Positions 24,696 through 32,885 of a DNA stretch of 64,000 nucleotides are shown piece by piece. The notes under the pieces were generated by a model. The model saw only the letters and a list, made by a program, of their open reading frames with translations. It was not told the origin of the DNA and did no database searches. A program made the position numbers and the translations under genes. The first letter of the stretch is position 1, and each line of letters opens with the position of its first letter. The DNA is from Rhizobium herbae (GTDB lineage Bacteria; Pseudomonadota; Alphaproteobacteria; Rhizobiales; Rhizobiaceae), in the NCBI RefSeq assembly GCF_019511375.1, contig NZ_JAEUAO010000002.1:1-64000 (forward strand), given 5' to 3'.

Positions 24696-25603
24696 TCGTC
24701 TGCTTCGACATCGGCGGTTCGGCCATCAAAGGTGCAGTTGCACATTCGGCGGAACGAATAGTACCGCTCGGCCGCCGCGCGACGCCGCTTGATGATTTCG
24801 ACGCGTTTGCCTCGACGATTGGCGATGTCATCGGCGAGGCGGGCGACAAGCCCGACCGCATCGCCATATCGATCACCGGCGTCGTCGATCCGGAAACCAA
24901 GGCGATCAAATGCGCCAATATTCCCTGCATCGACGGCCGCACGCTTTCTGCCGACCTGTCCGCGTTCCTAGACATGCCCGTGCTCGTCGCCAATGATGCC
25001 GATTGTTTCGCGCTGGCGGAGGCCGGTGCGGGTGCCGGCCTCGGCCACCGGATCGTGCTCGGCGTCATCCTCGGCACTGGAGTGGGTGGCGGTCTTGTGG
25101 TGGATGGCAGGTTGATCAATGAGGACGGTGGATTTGCCGGCGAATGGGGCCACGGCCCGGCGGTCGCCTCGATGGCCGGCACGCCGCCGATTGCCATTCC
25201 CGCCTTCGATTGCGGTTGCGGCCAGCGCGGCTGCGTCGATACGATCGGTGGCGCCCGCGGCATGGAGCGCCTGCACCAGACGCTGCATGACAGGACGCTG
25301 ACGAGCGAGGAGGTAACGACGCTCTGGCAGCAGGGCGATGCCGACGCTGCCCGGACCATCGATGTGCTGGTCGATCTCGTCAGTTCGCCGCTGGCACTGA
25401 CGGTCAACATTACCGGCGCGACGATCGTTCCGGTTGGCGGCGGCCTTTCAAACGTGGCTCCGCTCATTGCGGCGATTGACAGGACCGTGCGCTCGCGCAT
25501 CCTGCGGAAATTCGATCGGCCTCTGGTCGTGCCGGGTGAATGCCGCATCGAGCCGGGTCTGATTGGTGCCGCCATCCTTGGCCTCGGCGGAGAAGCACAA
25601 TGA
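24692..25603 (+). CDS. ROK-family sugar kinase (N-acetyl amino-sugar kinase)
   Basis: A 303-aa kinase. The N-terminal phosphate loop is FDIGGSAIKGA, the catalytic base is in VANDADCFALAE, the EWGHGP histidine and the CGCGQRGC cysteines form the ROK zinc site, and GTGVGGGLVVDG is intact. ROK kinases phosphorylate glucose, N-acetylglucosamine or N-acetylmannosamine. The HGP...CGCGQRGC form fits N-acetylated sugars. Overlaps both neighbours by ATGA, so amidase, kinase and CutC are co-translated. A second kinase of another family is encoded at 29309-30193. Confidence 0.9.
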   Translation: MIVCFDIGGSAIKGAVAHSAERIVPLGRRATPLDDFDAFASTIGDVIGEAGDKPDRIAISITGVVDPETKAIKCANIPCIDGRTLSADLSAFLDMPVLVANDADCFALAEAGAGAGLGHRIVLGVILGTGVGGGLVVDGRLINEDGGFAGEWGHGPAVASMAGTPPIAIPAFDCGCGQRGCVDTIGGARGMERLHQTLHDRTLTSEEVTTLWQQGDADAARTIDVLVDLVSSPLALTVNITGATIVPVGGGLSNVAPLIAAIDRTVRSRILRKFDRPLVVPGECRIEPGLIGAAILGLGGEAQ

Positions 25604-26328
25604 CGGACATTCTTCTGGAAGTCTGCGTGGAGGATGCGGCAGGCCTCGCGGCAGCTGTCGAAGGTGGCGCCGATCGCATTGAACTGTGCTCGGCGCTGTC
25701 GGTCGGTGGCCTGACGCCCTCGCCGGGTTTGATGAGCATCGCAGCCAAACTCGAAATTCCGGTCTATGCGATGATCCGGCCGCGTCCCGGCGATTTCGTC
25801 TTCCATGCCGACGATATCAGCGTCATGCGCGCGGAGATCGATGCAGTGCGCGCCGCAGGTCTTGCCGGCGTTGTCCTGGGGGTAAGCGGTCGAGAAGGTG
25901 GTTTGGATGTGGCCACATTGCGGCTCTTGGTTGAGCATGCTGTCGGGCTGGGCCTGACGCTGCACCGCGCCTTCGATCTGGTGCCGGACTTTGGCGAGGC
26001 GGTGGAAATCGCGGTCGATCTCGGCTTCGAGCGAATCCTCACGTCGGGCGGAGCGAAAAAGGCATCGGAGGGTGTCGACGCCCTGGAATCGATCATTACG
26101 GCAGCCGATGGGCGCATATCCATCATGCCGGGGTCGGGCGTGACCTTGGATACGATCGACGCACTGCTGTCACGGCTTGCAGTTGGTGAGGTTCACTCGT
26201 CCTGCTCGGTCGATCAGCCGGCTCATGATCCGCGGCTGGTATCGCTCGGTTTTGTCGCGCCGAGCGCCAAGCGGACGGATGCAGGTATCGTGCGCAAGCT
26301 CAAGGCGCGGCTGACCGCCACGCCCTGA
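25600..26328 (+). CDS. cutC: CutC family TIM-barrel protein
   Basis: A 242-aa protein with the CutC signature LLEVCVEDAAGLAAAVEGGADRIELC split by usual spacing (EVCVED and GADRIELCS), MIRPRPGDF, TLHRAFDL and GFERILTSGG. CutC was named for copper tolerance in E. coli, but its enzymatic role is unsettled. Here it is the third gene of an operon with a sugar kinase and amidase, facing nagA. That context favours a carbohydrate role. Start ATG 25600 overlaps the kinase stop. Confidence 0.93.
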   Translation: MTDILLEVCVEDAAGLAAAVEGGADRIELCSALSVGGLTPSPGLMSIAAKLEIPVYAMIRPRPGDFVFHADDISVMRAEIDAVRAAGLAGVVLGVSGREGGLDVATLRLLVEHAVGLGLTLHRAFDLVPDFGEAVEIAVDLGFERILTSGGAKKASEGVDALESIITAADGRISIMPGSGVTLDTIDALLSRLAVGEVHSSCSVDQPAHDPRLVSLGFVAPSAKRTDAGIVRKLKARLTATP

Positions 26329-26340
26329 CAACCGCCCGAC

Positions 26341-27501
26341 TTATGCCTTGAAAACGGGTTTGCCGCCGATCCAGGTGGAAACCATGTCCAGCCCCTCCGT
26401 CAGCACAACGAAGTCGGCGTCGAGGCCGGGCATCAGCCGGCCCTTGCGCGCGGCAATGCCCACGGCATCAGCGGGATAGGCAGATGCCATGCGGATCGCT
26501 TCGTCGAGCGGCAGGTTCAGCTTTTCATGGGCAAAGCGCAGCGACGACAGCATATCGATATCCGCGCCGGCAAGCGTCCCGTCGGCCAGCGTCAGGCGCC
26601 CATCCTTGCGAAAGATCTCGCGGCCGTTGAGCAGGAAACTGGTCTGGTCGGAGCCGATTGTCGACATGGCGTCGGTGACGATGAAAATCCGCCCCGGCCC
26701 GGTCTTGGCGCGCAGCGCCACGCCCATCGACACCGGATCGACATGAAAACCATCGGCGATGATCCCGGCATGGAGACTGCCGGTGTCGAGGGCGCCGCCG
26801 ACGACGCCGGGCTCGCGGTGGCCGAGCGGACTCATGGCGTTGAACAGATGGGTGACGGTGCGCGCGCCGGCGGCGGCGTAGTCCACCACGGTCCTATAGC
26901 CCGCGTCCGTATGGCCAAGGCTGACAATGATGCCGGCTTCCGCCAGTGCCTTCACCTGGGCCGCCGTTGTATTTTCCGGCGCCACGGTCACCATCATCGC
27001 GTCGAAAGCGCCGGCGCAGGCGAGCATGGCATCGAGATCCGCCTGCTCCATCGGACGGATGAGAGCCGGGTCATGGGCGCCCTTGCGGGCAACGGAAAGA
27101 TGCGGTCCCTCCAGATGAAGCCCGAGGAAACCGGGTACCGCTTCAGCTTTTGCCTGCCGTCCGCCTTCGATCGTGCGTGCGCGGACCCCGAACGTATCGG
27201 TGATCAGTGTCGGCAAAAGCGCAGTCGTGCCGAATTGCGCGTGGGCGGCGCAGATGGTGCGGATGGCATCGACGTCCTGGCGATCGTTCAGCATCACGCC
27301 GCCGCCGCCATTGACCTGCAGGTCGATGAATCCGGGGACCAGCAGTTGCCCCTGGGCAGCGGTCGTTTCCGTGCCGGCAGGCAGGTCGCTCTCCGGCAAA
27401 ATACCGGTCACGGTCCCGCCGTCCAGCAGCAGCGACTGACCGTCGTGCCACAGAAGGCCGTCGAAAATCCGGGCCCCGGTGATTGCTTTCTGTGCGCTCA
27501 T
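26341..27501 (-). CDS. nagA: N-acetylglucosamine-6-phosphate deacetylase
   Basis: Removes acetate from GlcNAc-6-phosphate to give glucosamine-6-phosphate. 386 aa, normal for NagA. Motifs: PGFIDLQVNGGGG after the first strand, HLEGPHL with the metal-binding glutamate, SLGHTDA and VTHLFNAMSPL with metal-site histidines, and IVTDAMST with the catalytic aspartate. The start overlaps the stop of the SIS-type deaminase gene by 4 bases, so the next pathway step is co-translated. Convergent with cutC, 12 bp apart. Confidence 0.96.
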   Translation of the reverse strand: MSAQKAITGARIFDGLLWHDGQSLLLDGGTVTGILPESDLPAGTETTAAQGQLLVPGFIDLQVNGGGGVMLNDRQDVDAIRTICAAHAQFGTTALLPTLITDTFGVRARTIEGGRQAKAEAVPGFLGLHLEGPHLSVARKGAHDPALIRPMEQADLDAMLACAGAFDAMMVTVAPENTTAAQVKALAEAGIIVSLGHTDAGYRTVVDYAAAGARTVTHLFNAMSPLGHREPGVVGGALDTGSLHAGIIADGFHVDPVSMGVALRAKTGPGRIFIVTDAMSTIGSDQTSFLLNGREIFRKDGRLTLADGTLAGADIDMLSSLRFAHEKLNLPLDEAIRMASAYPADAVGIAARKGRLMPGLDADFVVLTEGLDMVSTWIGGKPVFKA

Positions 27502-28520
27502 CGTGTCTCCGTTACCTTCTTGAGGGCGACGGGCGCGTCAGGGTTGAGGCCGCGCGATCGCGACCAGGATTCGACGAAACCGTAGAAGGGGAGGATCAGC
27601 ATCAGCGCGTCGGTGATCGGATGGCCGGTCTCGACGAAGGGCAGCATCTTCGCTGCCTTGGCGTTGGAGGACGTGACGAAGGCAAGCGCGCCCTTCACGC
27701 TCAGACCATCGAGAATGTCGGTGACCGAGCCTTCCGCGGCGTCGCGCGCGGCAAGGCCGATGACCGGAAAACGCTTCCCGACCAGTGCCACCGGCCCGTG
27801 CAGCACTTCCGCCGCCGAGTAGGCTTCGGCATGCATGCCGGAGGTTTCCTTGAATTTCAGCGCCGCCTCGCTGGCAATCGCAAGGCCAGGCCCGCGGCCG
27901 AGCACGAATAGCGACTCCGCGTCGCCCAGTTCATCGGCCAGTAGCTGCCAGTCAAGCTTCACGGCCTTGGCAAATTGTGCCGGTAGATCGGCGACAGCGC
28001 GCTGAAGGGCCTGGTCGCCGGTCCATTCGCCGAGGACGGCAAGCCCGGCGACAATCGAGTTGACGTAGGATTTGGTCGCGGCCACGGCGATTTCCGGGCC
28101 GGCGAGGATATCGAGCGGATGGGTGCTGGCTTGCGAGATCGGCGAGGGCAGGGTGTTGGTAAGCGCAATCGTCACCGCGCCGGCCCTGGTGGCGGCGTCA
28201 GCCATCGCGACGATGTCCGGGCTCTTCCCGGATTGCGAAATCGCTATCGAAGCGGCGCCGGACAGCTGCATCTTCGCGCCGTAGATTGATGCGAGCGAGG
28301 GCCCAAGGGAGGCTACGGGGCGGCCGGTCAAAAGCTCGATCGCATATTTCAGGAACAGAGCGGCATGGTCGGAAGAGCCGCGGGCAATGGTGACGAGGAA
28401 GGCCGGATCCTTGTCGCGCAACGCCGCGCCGGCCTGTTTGATCGCGCCTCCGGACTGGTCCAGAAGGCGGGCCGCCGCTTCGGGAATCTCGTCGATTTCG
28501 CGCCGCATGTTGGTCTGCAT
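27498..28520 (-). CDS. SIS-domain glucosamine-6-phosphate deaminase (NagB-II type)
   Basis: A 340-aa protein with two sugar-isomerase (SIS) domains, like the isomerase half of GlmS without the glutaminase half. The first has TIARGSSDHAA and ISQSGKSPD; the second has VLGRGPGLAIASEAALKFKE and ends with an ALKKVTETR tail. Such NagB-II proteins convert glucosamine-6-phosphate to fructose-6-phosphate plus ammonia and replace classic NagB in many proteobacteria. No classic nagB is in the window. Located between nagR and nagA in one operon. Confidence 0.9.
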   Translation of the reverse strand: MQTNMRREIDEIPEAAARLLDQSGGAIKQAGAALRDKDPAFLVTIARGSSDHAALFLKYAIELLTGRPVASLGPSLASIYGAKMQLSGAASIAISQSGKSPDIVAMADAATRAGAVTIALTNTLPSPISQASTHPLDILAGPEIAVAATKSYVNSIVAGLAVLGEWTGDQALQRAVADLPAQFAKAVKLDWQLLADELGDAESLFVLGRGPGLAIASEAALKFKETSGMHAEAYSAAEVLHGPVALVGKRFPVIGLAARDAAEGSVTDILDGLSVKGALAFVTSSNAKAAKMLPFVETGHPITDALMLILPFYGFVESWSRSRGLNPDAPVALKKVTETR

Positions 28521-28547
28521 GGTCGTGTCTTTCTTCTTTGGCCGTCG

Positions 28548-29312
28548 TTACGATTCCGGCAGGGTCAGTTCCGCCACGAAGTCGTAGGCGTCGCCCCGGT
28601 AGAGCGAGCGGGTGAACTCCACGACGCGGCCGGAGGCGAGATAGGAAATACGCTCGATCGACAGGCTCGCCGATCCAACCGGTACGCCGAGCATTGCCGC
28701 GTCCGGATCCTTCAGGCTGCAGGCGGAAATCCGCTGCACCGCGCGCACCGGCCGCGACTTGGTCTTGTCAAGCTCGGCATAGAGCGATGCCCCGATCCGG
28801 ATTGGGTCGGGGAGGAATTCGGCGGAAATGCTCGCCCGCTCGATGGCGAGCGGCATGTCGTCGGCGATGCGCAGGCGGCCGAGACGCGCGACGAGCGAAT
28901 CGGCGGCAAGGCCGAGCACCATCATTTCATCGGGCGACGGGTGAAACAGCCCGCGCTCGATCCACTGCGCCGTCGTTGTCAGCCCGCGTCGGGCCATGTC
29001 CTCGGTAAAGGAGGTCAGCCGTGAGAGCGACTGCTGCACACGGTTCACCGGCTTGACCACGAATGTACCCGAACCGTGCCGGCGCACCAGCAACCCGTCC
29101 TTGACCAGATCGTCGACCGCCTTGCGCACCGTCACCCGGCTGATATTGGCATAGTCGGCCAGGTCGCGTTCCGGCGGCAGTGCGTCACCGTGATTGAGCT
29201 TGCCCGATAGGATCGCCTCTTCAAGCGATTGCCGCAGTTTCAGATACAACGGGCCGGAGCCTCCGCCCTGCAGGCCGTCCAGCGGCAGTATTGCCTCGAG
29301 ATGCTCGGTCAT
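28548..29312 (-). CDS. GntR-family regulator with UTRA domain (NagR/DasR-like)
   Basis: A 254-aa repressor-type protein. The N-terminal winged helix (about 22-85) contains GDALPPERDLADYANISRVTVRKAV split in the usual GntR way; the UTRA effector domain (about 100-245) includes RLRIADDMPLAIERA and ISYLASGRVVEFTRS. NagR/DasR relatives bind glucosamine-6-phosphate or GlcNAc-6-phosphate. Lying inside the nag operon, it is the likely local regulator of the amino-sugar genes and the probable reader of the 17-bp repeats at 30214-30363. Confidence 0.92.
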   Translation of the reverse strand: MTEHLEAILPLDGLQGGGSGPLYLKLRQSLEEAILSGKLNHGDALPPERDLADYANISRVTVRKAVDDLVKDGLLVRRHGSGTFVVKPVNRVQQSLSRLTSFTEDMARRGLTTTAQWIERGLFHPSPDEMMVLGLAADSLVARLGRLRIADDMPLAIERASISAEFLPDPIRIGASLYAELDKTKSRPVRAVQRISACSLKDPDAAMLGVPVGSASLSIERISYLASGRVVEFTRSLYRGDAYDFVAELTLPES

Positions 29313-30193
29313 GCCCTTTCCCTCGCATCAGCCGCAAAACGCTTGGCGGCGAGCGCCACCGAGCCGGTGAGCGCGTCGGCTTCCGGCTCCACGAACAGGG
29401 GCTGGTGCCGCTTCGCCAGCCAGGGGCGATAAAGCGGTGCCAGTCCGCCGAGCAGGCAGAGCCTGCGGCTGCCGCGCGCCACAACCACGTCGAGCGCCTC
29501 GTCGATCGTTTGCGCCGATGCCCGCAGCAGCGTGATCGCCACCGGGTCGTTGTGTTCCGCGAACGCGAAGACCTTTGGCGCAAAACGCCCGAATTCGCCC
29601 GGCCGTGCAACACGCGCGAACTCCACCACGTCGCGCGGATCGGAGTTGAATTCCGCCATCACGGCATCGGTCAGGGGCGAGGAAGGGTGGATATGGTCGA
29701 AAGCCAGCAGGCTTTCCTGCAGCAGGGCATGGCCCAGACGCGCGCCGCTGCCGAGATCGCCGATCTGGAAACCCCATCCGCCGATATAGCGGACGTCGCT
29801 TCCCTGCCGGGCGATATAGATCGAGCCTGTGCCGAGGATGGCGACGGCGCCGTCGCTGTCGCCGAGCGCGCCCTGGAGCGCGATCAGCCCGTCGGATTCG
29901 ATATCGGCCTTCGCAAACGGCAGTCGCCCCTGCACATAGTGCACGGCGTCGCCGACATTACTGCCGGCAAGCCCGAGGAGTGCAGAGGCTGAGCCGATCT
30001 CCGAGGGTGCGATGTTCGCCTCCTCGAACGCGGCCGTGGCTGCGCCGACAATATGGATCAGGGCATTGTCGGGATCGGTCAGAATGTTGGCAGCGCCGCT
30101 CTTGCCGCGCCCGAGGATGCGCCCTTTGGCGTCCGCTACGGCCGCGCGGCAGCTCGTGCCCCCGCCGTCGATTCCAAGAATGTAGTGTGGCAT
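29309..30193 (-). CDS. BadF/BadG-type amino-sugar kinase (NagK/MurK-like)
   Basis: A 294-aa ASKHA-fold kinase. Phosphate loops are GIDGGGTSCRAAV near the start and AILGTGSIY in the middle; GGWGFQIGDLGSGARLG and the adenosine loop LLGGLAPLY complete the family pattern. Members phosphorylate GlcNAc (animal NAGK) or both MurNAc and GlcNAc (clostridial MurK). ATG 30193 has an AGGAGG site 6 nt upstream; the 15-residue extension is not needed. First gene of the leftward nag operon and divergent from murQ, which needs MurNAc-6-phosphate, so a MurK-like role is possible. Confidence 0.88.
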   Translation of the reverse strand: MPHYILGIDGGGTSCRAAVADAKGRILGRGKSGAANILTDPDNALIHIVGAATAAFEEANIAPSEIGSASALLGLAGSNVGDAVHYVQGRLPFAKADIESDGLIALQGALGDSDGAVAILGTGSIYIARQGSDVRYIGGWGFQIGDLGSGARLGHALLQESLLAFDHIHPSSPLTDAVMAEFNSDPRDVVEFARVARPGEFGRFAPKVFAFAEHNDPVAITLLRASAQTIDEALDVVVARGSRRLCLLGGLAPLYRPWLAKRHQPLFVEPEADALTGSVALAAKRFAADARERA

Positions 30194-30213
30194 GGATACC
30201 TCCAAGAAGAAGG

Positions 30214-30230
30214 ATACCAAAAAAATACCA
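30214..30230 (-). promoter_or_regulatory. Candidate amino-sugar operator, copy 1
   Basis: On the minus strand this reads TGGTATTTTTTTGGTAT, a direct repeat of TGGTAT spaced by 11 bp. It lies 20 bp before the kinase start at 30193. Copy 3 differs by one base. Confidence 0.6.
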
Positions 30231-30246
30231 TTAACCAAGGGGGATT

Positions 30247-30263
30247 TGGTCTTTAATTGGAAT
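30247..30263 (+). promoter_or_regulatory. Candidate amino-sugar operator, weaker copy 2
   Basis: TGGTCTTTAATTGGAAT matches 13 of 17 positions of copy 1 and lies in the middle of the kinase-murQ region, exactly 100 bp before copy 3. Weaker, so less certain. Confidence 0.4.
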
Positions 30264-30346
30264 TATCATTCAAGTCATTGAAACAATGATGTTATTTCAC
30301 GCGTCGAAAATTTTCTTCACCCGAACGTTAATTTTCCCTAGACAAT

Positions 30347-30363
30347 TGGTATTTTTTTGGCAT
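30347..30363 (+). promoter_or_regulatory. Candidate amino-sugar operator, copy 3
   Basis: TGGTATTTTTTTGGCAT, 16 of 17 identical to copy 1 in the opposite orientation, and 27 bp before the murQ start. The mirror placement in front of both divergent operons is what a shared repressor site should look like. Confidence 0.6.
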
Positions 30364-30390
30364 TAATTTGTGAAGAGGGAGATTGAGCGC

Positions 30391-31290
30391 ATGCCGTTAG
30401 TGAAGACCGAAGAGCGTCATGACAAATCGGTGGGATTGGATGTGATGCATCCGGCCCTGGCGCTTCGTGTGCTTGCGTCCGGCCAGCAGGCCGCGGCCAG
30501 GGCGGTCGATGCCGCAATCGAGCCGCTTGCCCTTGCTGCGCAGATCGCCGCCGACGTGCTTTCCGGCGGTGGCCGCCTTGCCTATGCCGGCGCCGGCAGT
30601 TCGGGTCTGATGGCCATGACCGATGCGCTGGAATTGCCCGGGACCTATGGAATCGCCAGCGACAAGGTCGTTGTCCTGCTGGCCGGCGGTGCCGCGAGCC
30701 TGACCGATCTCGCGGGCGGTTACGAAGACGACATGGATCTGGCGCGCAAGGATGTGCGCGATGCCGGCATTGGTCACGGCGATTGCCTGATTGCCGTGTC
30801 CGCCAGCGGTTCGACGCCCTATGCACTGGCTGCGGCCGACGAAGCGCGGCAGCGCGGGGCGCGTGTCGTCGCAATGGCGAACAATCCGGGCGCGGCGCTC
30901 TTTGAAGGTGCCGACGTCGCCGTCCTGTTGCAGACACCGCCCGAGGTGATTTCCGGATCGACCCGCATGGGGGCGGCCACGGCACAGAAGATCGCCTTCA
31001 ACATGTTTTCGACCCTTGTCGGCATCCATCTCGGCCATGTCTACGATGGACACATGGTCAATCTGAAAGCCGACAATGCCAAGCTGCGCGGCCGCGCCGT
31101 TCGTATCGTCTCCGATATCGCTGGTATCGGCGCGCCGGAAGCGGGCCGCTACCTCACCACGTCATCGGGCTCGGTAAAGATCGCCATCCTTCTTGCTGCT
31201 GGGGCAAGGGATGTGGCGGCGGCAGAGGCCGCGCTTACTGAGGCCGGTCAAAACTTGCGCCGCGCTTTGTCAATCGTCGCGGCACATTGA
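30391..31290 (+). CDS. murQ: N-acetylmuramic acid 6-phosphate etherase
   Basis: Cleaves the lactyl ether of MurNAc-6-phosphate to give GlcNAc-6-phosphate and D-lactate, feeding NagA. 299 aa with one SIS domain. Motifs: YAGAGSSGLMAMTDALELPG with the catalytic glutamate (split here to its key residues E of ALELPGTYG), SASGSTPY, and STRMGAATAQKIAFNM. ATG 30391 follows AGAGGGAG; a GTG at 30370 in frame is less likely. First gene of a rightward operon that includes a sugar ABC transporter, so MurNAc or muropeptide sugars are probable substrates. Confidence 0.96.
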   Translation: MPLVKTEERHDKSVGLDVMHPALALRVLASGQQAAARAVDAAIEPLALAAQIAADVLSGGGRLAYAGAGSSGLMAMTDALELPGTYGIASDKVVVLLAGGAASLTDLAGGYEDDMDLARKDVRDAGIGHGDCLIAVSASGSTPYALAAADEARQRGARVVAMANNPGAALFEGADVAVLLQTPPEVISGSTRMGAATAQKIAFNMFSTLVGIHLGHVYDGHMVNLKADNAKLRGRAVRIVSDIAGIGAPEAGRYLTTSSGSVKIAILLAAGARDVAAAEAALTEAGQNLRRALSIVAAH

Positions 31291-31343
31291 TTTCAAGGGT
31301 TCCAAAACCGCGCCATGCCGGCGCATATAAAAGGGAGAACGTA

Positions 31344-32603
31344 ATGACCCGCACGACTTTGAAAGGCTTGCTGCTGGCATCCAGCATCCTCGGCTCCGCC
31401 GGGCTGGCGAATGCAGAAGACGTCACGCTGACGATCGAAAGCTGGCGCAATGACGACCTGACCATCTGGCAGGAAAAGCTGATCCCGGCTTTTGAAGCAA
31501 AAAATCCGGGCATCAAGGTGAAGTTCGCGCCGACCGCGCCGACTGAATACAACGCGGCCCTGAACGCCAAGCTCGACGCCGGTTCGGCGGGCGACCTCAT
31601 TACCTGCCGTCCGTTCGACCCCTCGCTCGCAGTGTTTGAGAAGGGCCACCTAGCGAGCCTGAACGATCTCCCGGGCATGGAGAACTTCACACCGGTTGCC
31701 AAGTCCGCCTGGACGACCGACGACGGCAAGACCACCTTCTGCGTGCCGATGGCCTCGGTCATCCACGGCTTCATCTACAACAAGGACGCCTTCGACACGC
31801 TCGGTATCGCCGTCCCGACGACGGAAGCCGAATTCTTTGCCGCCCTCGACAAGATCAAGGCCGACGGCACCTATATCCCGCTGGCCATGGGCACGAAGGA
31901 TCTCTGGGAAGCCGCAACCATGGGCTATCAGAATATCGGCCCGACCTATTGGAAGGGTGAAGAAGGCCGCGCTGCCCTGATCAAGGGCGAGCAGAAGCTC
32001 ACCGACGCGCCCTGGGTTGAGCCGTTCAAGGTTCTTGCCAAGTGGAAGGACTATCTCGGCGACGGCTTCGAGGCCCAGACCTATCCGGACAGCCAGAATC
32101 TCTTCACGCTCGGTCGCGCCGCCATCTATCCGGCCGGTTCGTGGGAAATCGGCCTGTTCAACACGCAGGCGCAGTTCAAGATGGGCGCCTTCCCGCCGCC
32201 GGTCAAGTCTGCGGGCGACACTTGCTACATTTCCGACCACAACGACATCGGTGTCGGCCTCAATGCCAAGAGTGCGCATCCGGAAGAGGCCAAGAAGTTC
32301 CTCAGCTGGGTTGCCTCGCCGGAATTCGCCGATATCTACGCCAATTCGCTGCCGGGCTTCTTCAGCCTGAATTCGACGCCGGTGAAGATGAACGATCCGC
32401 TCGCCCAGGAATTCGTTTCCTGGCGTGAAAAGTGCAAGCCGACAATCCGCTCGACCTACCAGATCCTGTCGCGCGGCACGCCGAATCTTGAAAACGAGAC
32501 CTGGGTTGCATCGGCAAACGTCATCAACGGCACCGAGACGCCGGAAGCTGCCGCCGAGAAACTGCAGAAGGGTCTCGACAGCTGGTACAAGCCGGCGAAG
32601 TAA
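31344..32603 (+). CDS. Sugar ABC transporter periplasmic binding protein
   Basis: A 419-aa family-1 solute-binding protein. The signal peptide ends at GLANA (residues 1 to about 24). The mature protein starts VTLTIESWRNDD and includes MPSV-like and WEAATMGYQNIGPTYW segments and the PAGSWEIGLF motif of this family. ATG 31344 follows AAAGGGAG. The gene lies between murQ and two permease genes and is similar in organisation to the NgcE-type systems for N-acetylglucosamine or chitobiose. The ligand is inferred: GlcNAc, MurNAc or their dimers. Confidence 0.92.
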   Translation: MTRTTLKGLLLASSILGSAGLANAEDVTLTIESWRNDDLTIWQEKLIPAFEAKNPGIKVKFAPTAPTEYNAALNAKLDAGSAGDLITCRPFDPSLAVFEKGHLASLNDLPGMENFTPVAKSAWTTDDGKTTFCVPMASVIHGFIYNKDAFDTLGIAVPTTEAEFFAALDKIKADGTYIPLAMGTKDLWEAATMGYQNIGPTYWKGEEGRAALIKGEQKLTDAPWVEPFKVLAKWKDYLGDGFEAQTYPDSQNLFTLGRAAIYPAGSWEIGLFNTQAQFKMGAFPPPVKSAGDTCYISDHNDIGVGLNAKSAHPEEAKKFLSWVASPEFADIYANSLPGFFSLNSTPVKMNDPLAQEFVSWREKCKPTIRSTYQILSRGTPNLENETWVASANVINGTETPEAAAEKLQKGLDSWYKPAK

Positions 32604-32609
32604 GGAACT

Positions 32610-32730
32610 CACCCTCCCGTTGAGGGGGGTCGGCACGCAGTGCCGGGGTGGGGCGACCTCTTGCATCGAGCAATGGATCATCCCCACCCGCGCGCTCCGC
32701 GCGACCTCCCCCCTCAAGGGGGAGGTATGC
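32610..32730. repeat. RIME-like palindromic mosaic element
   Basis: About 120 bp inside the ngc-type operon. Its ends are related in inverted orientation (ACCCTCCCGTTGAGGGGGG at 32611-32629; the other end, read in reverse, begins ACCTCCCCCTTGAGGGGGG). Internal hairpins: GGCAC/GTGCC, GGTGGGG/CCCCACC, CGCGCG/CGCGCG, and a perfect 9-bp stem ACCTCCCCC/GGGGGAGGT at 32704-32726. It matches in style the intergenic mosaic elements of rhizobia. It could lower expression of the permeases relative to the binding protein. Confidence 0.65.
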
Positions 32731-32885
32731 AGGCGCCGGCGCATTGAGCGCAAAATCGTGTAATCTGAAACCACATCCCACCGGCGGCTTTCCGCTGGTT
32801 CAGGCATGCGCGGCGGGGACCGGCGGCGCAGCGCCTTGCCGCATACCGCGGCTGTCGAGGAAAAACGGGTCGGAGCGGCAGAGCC

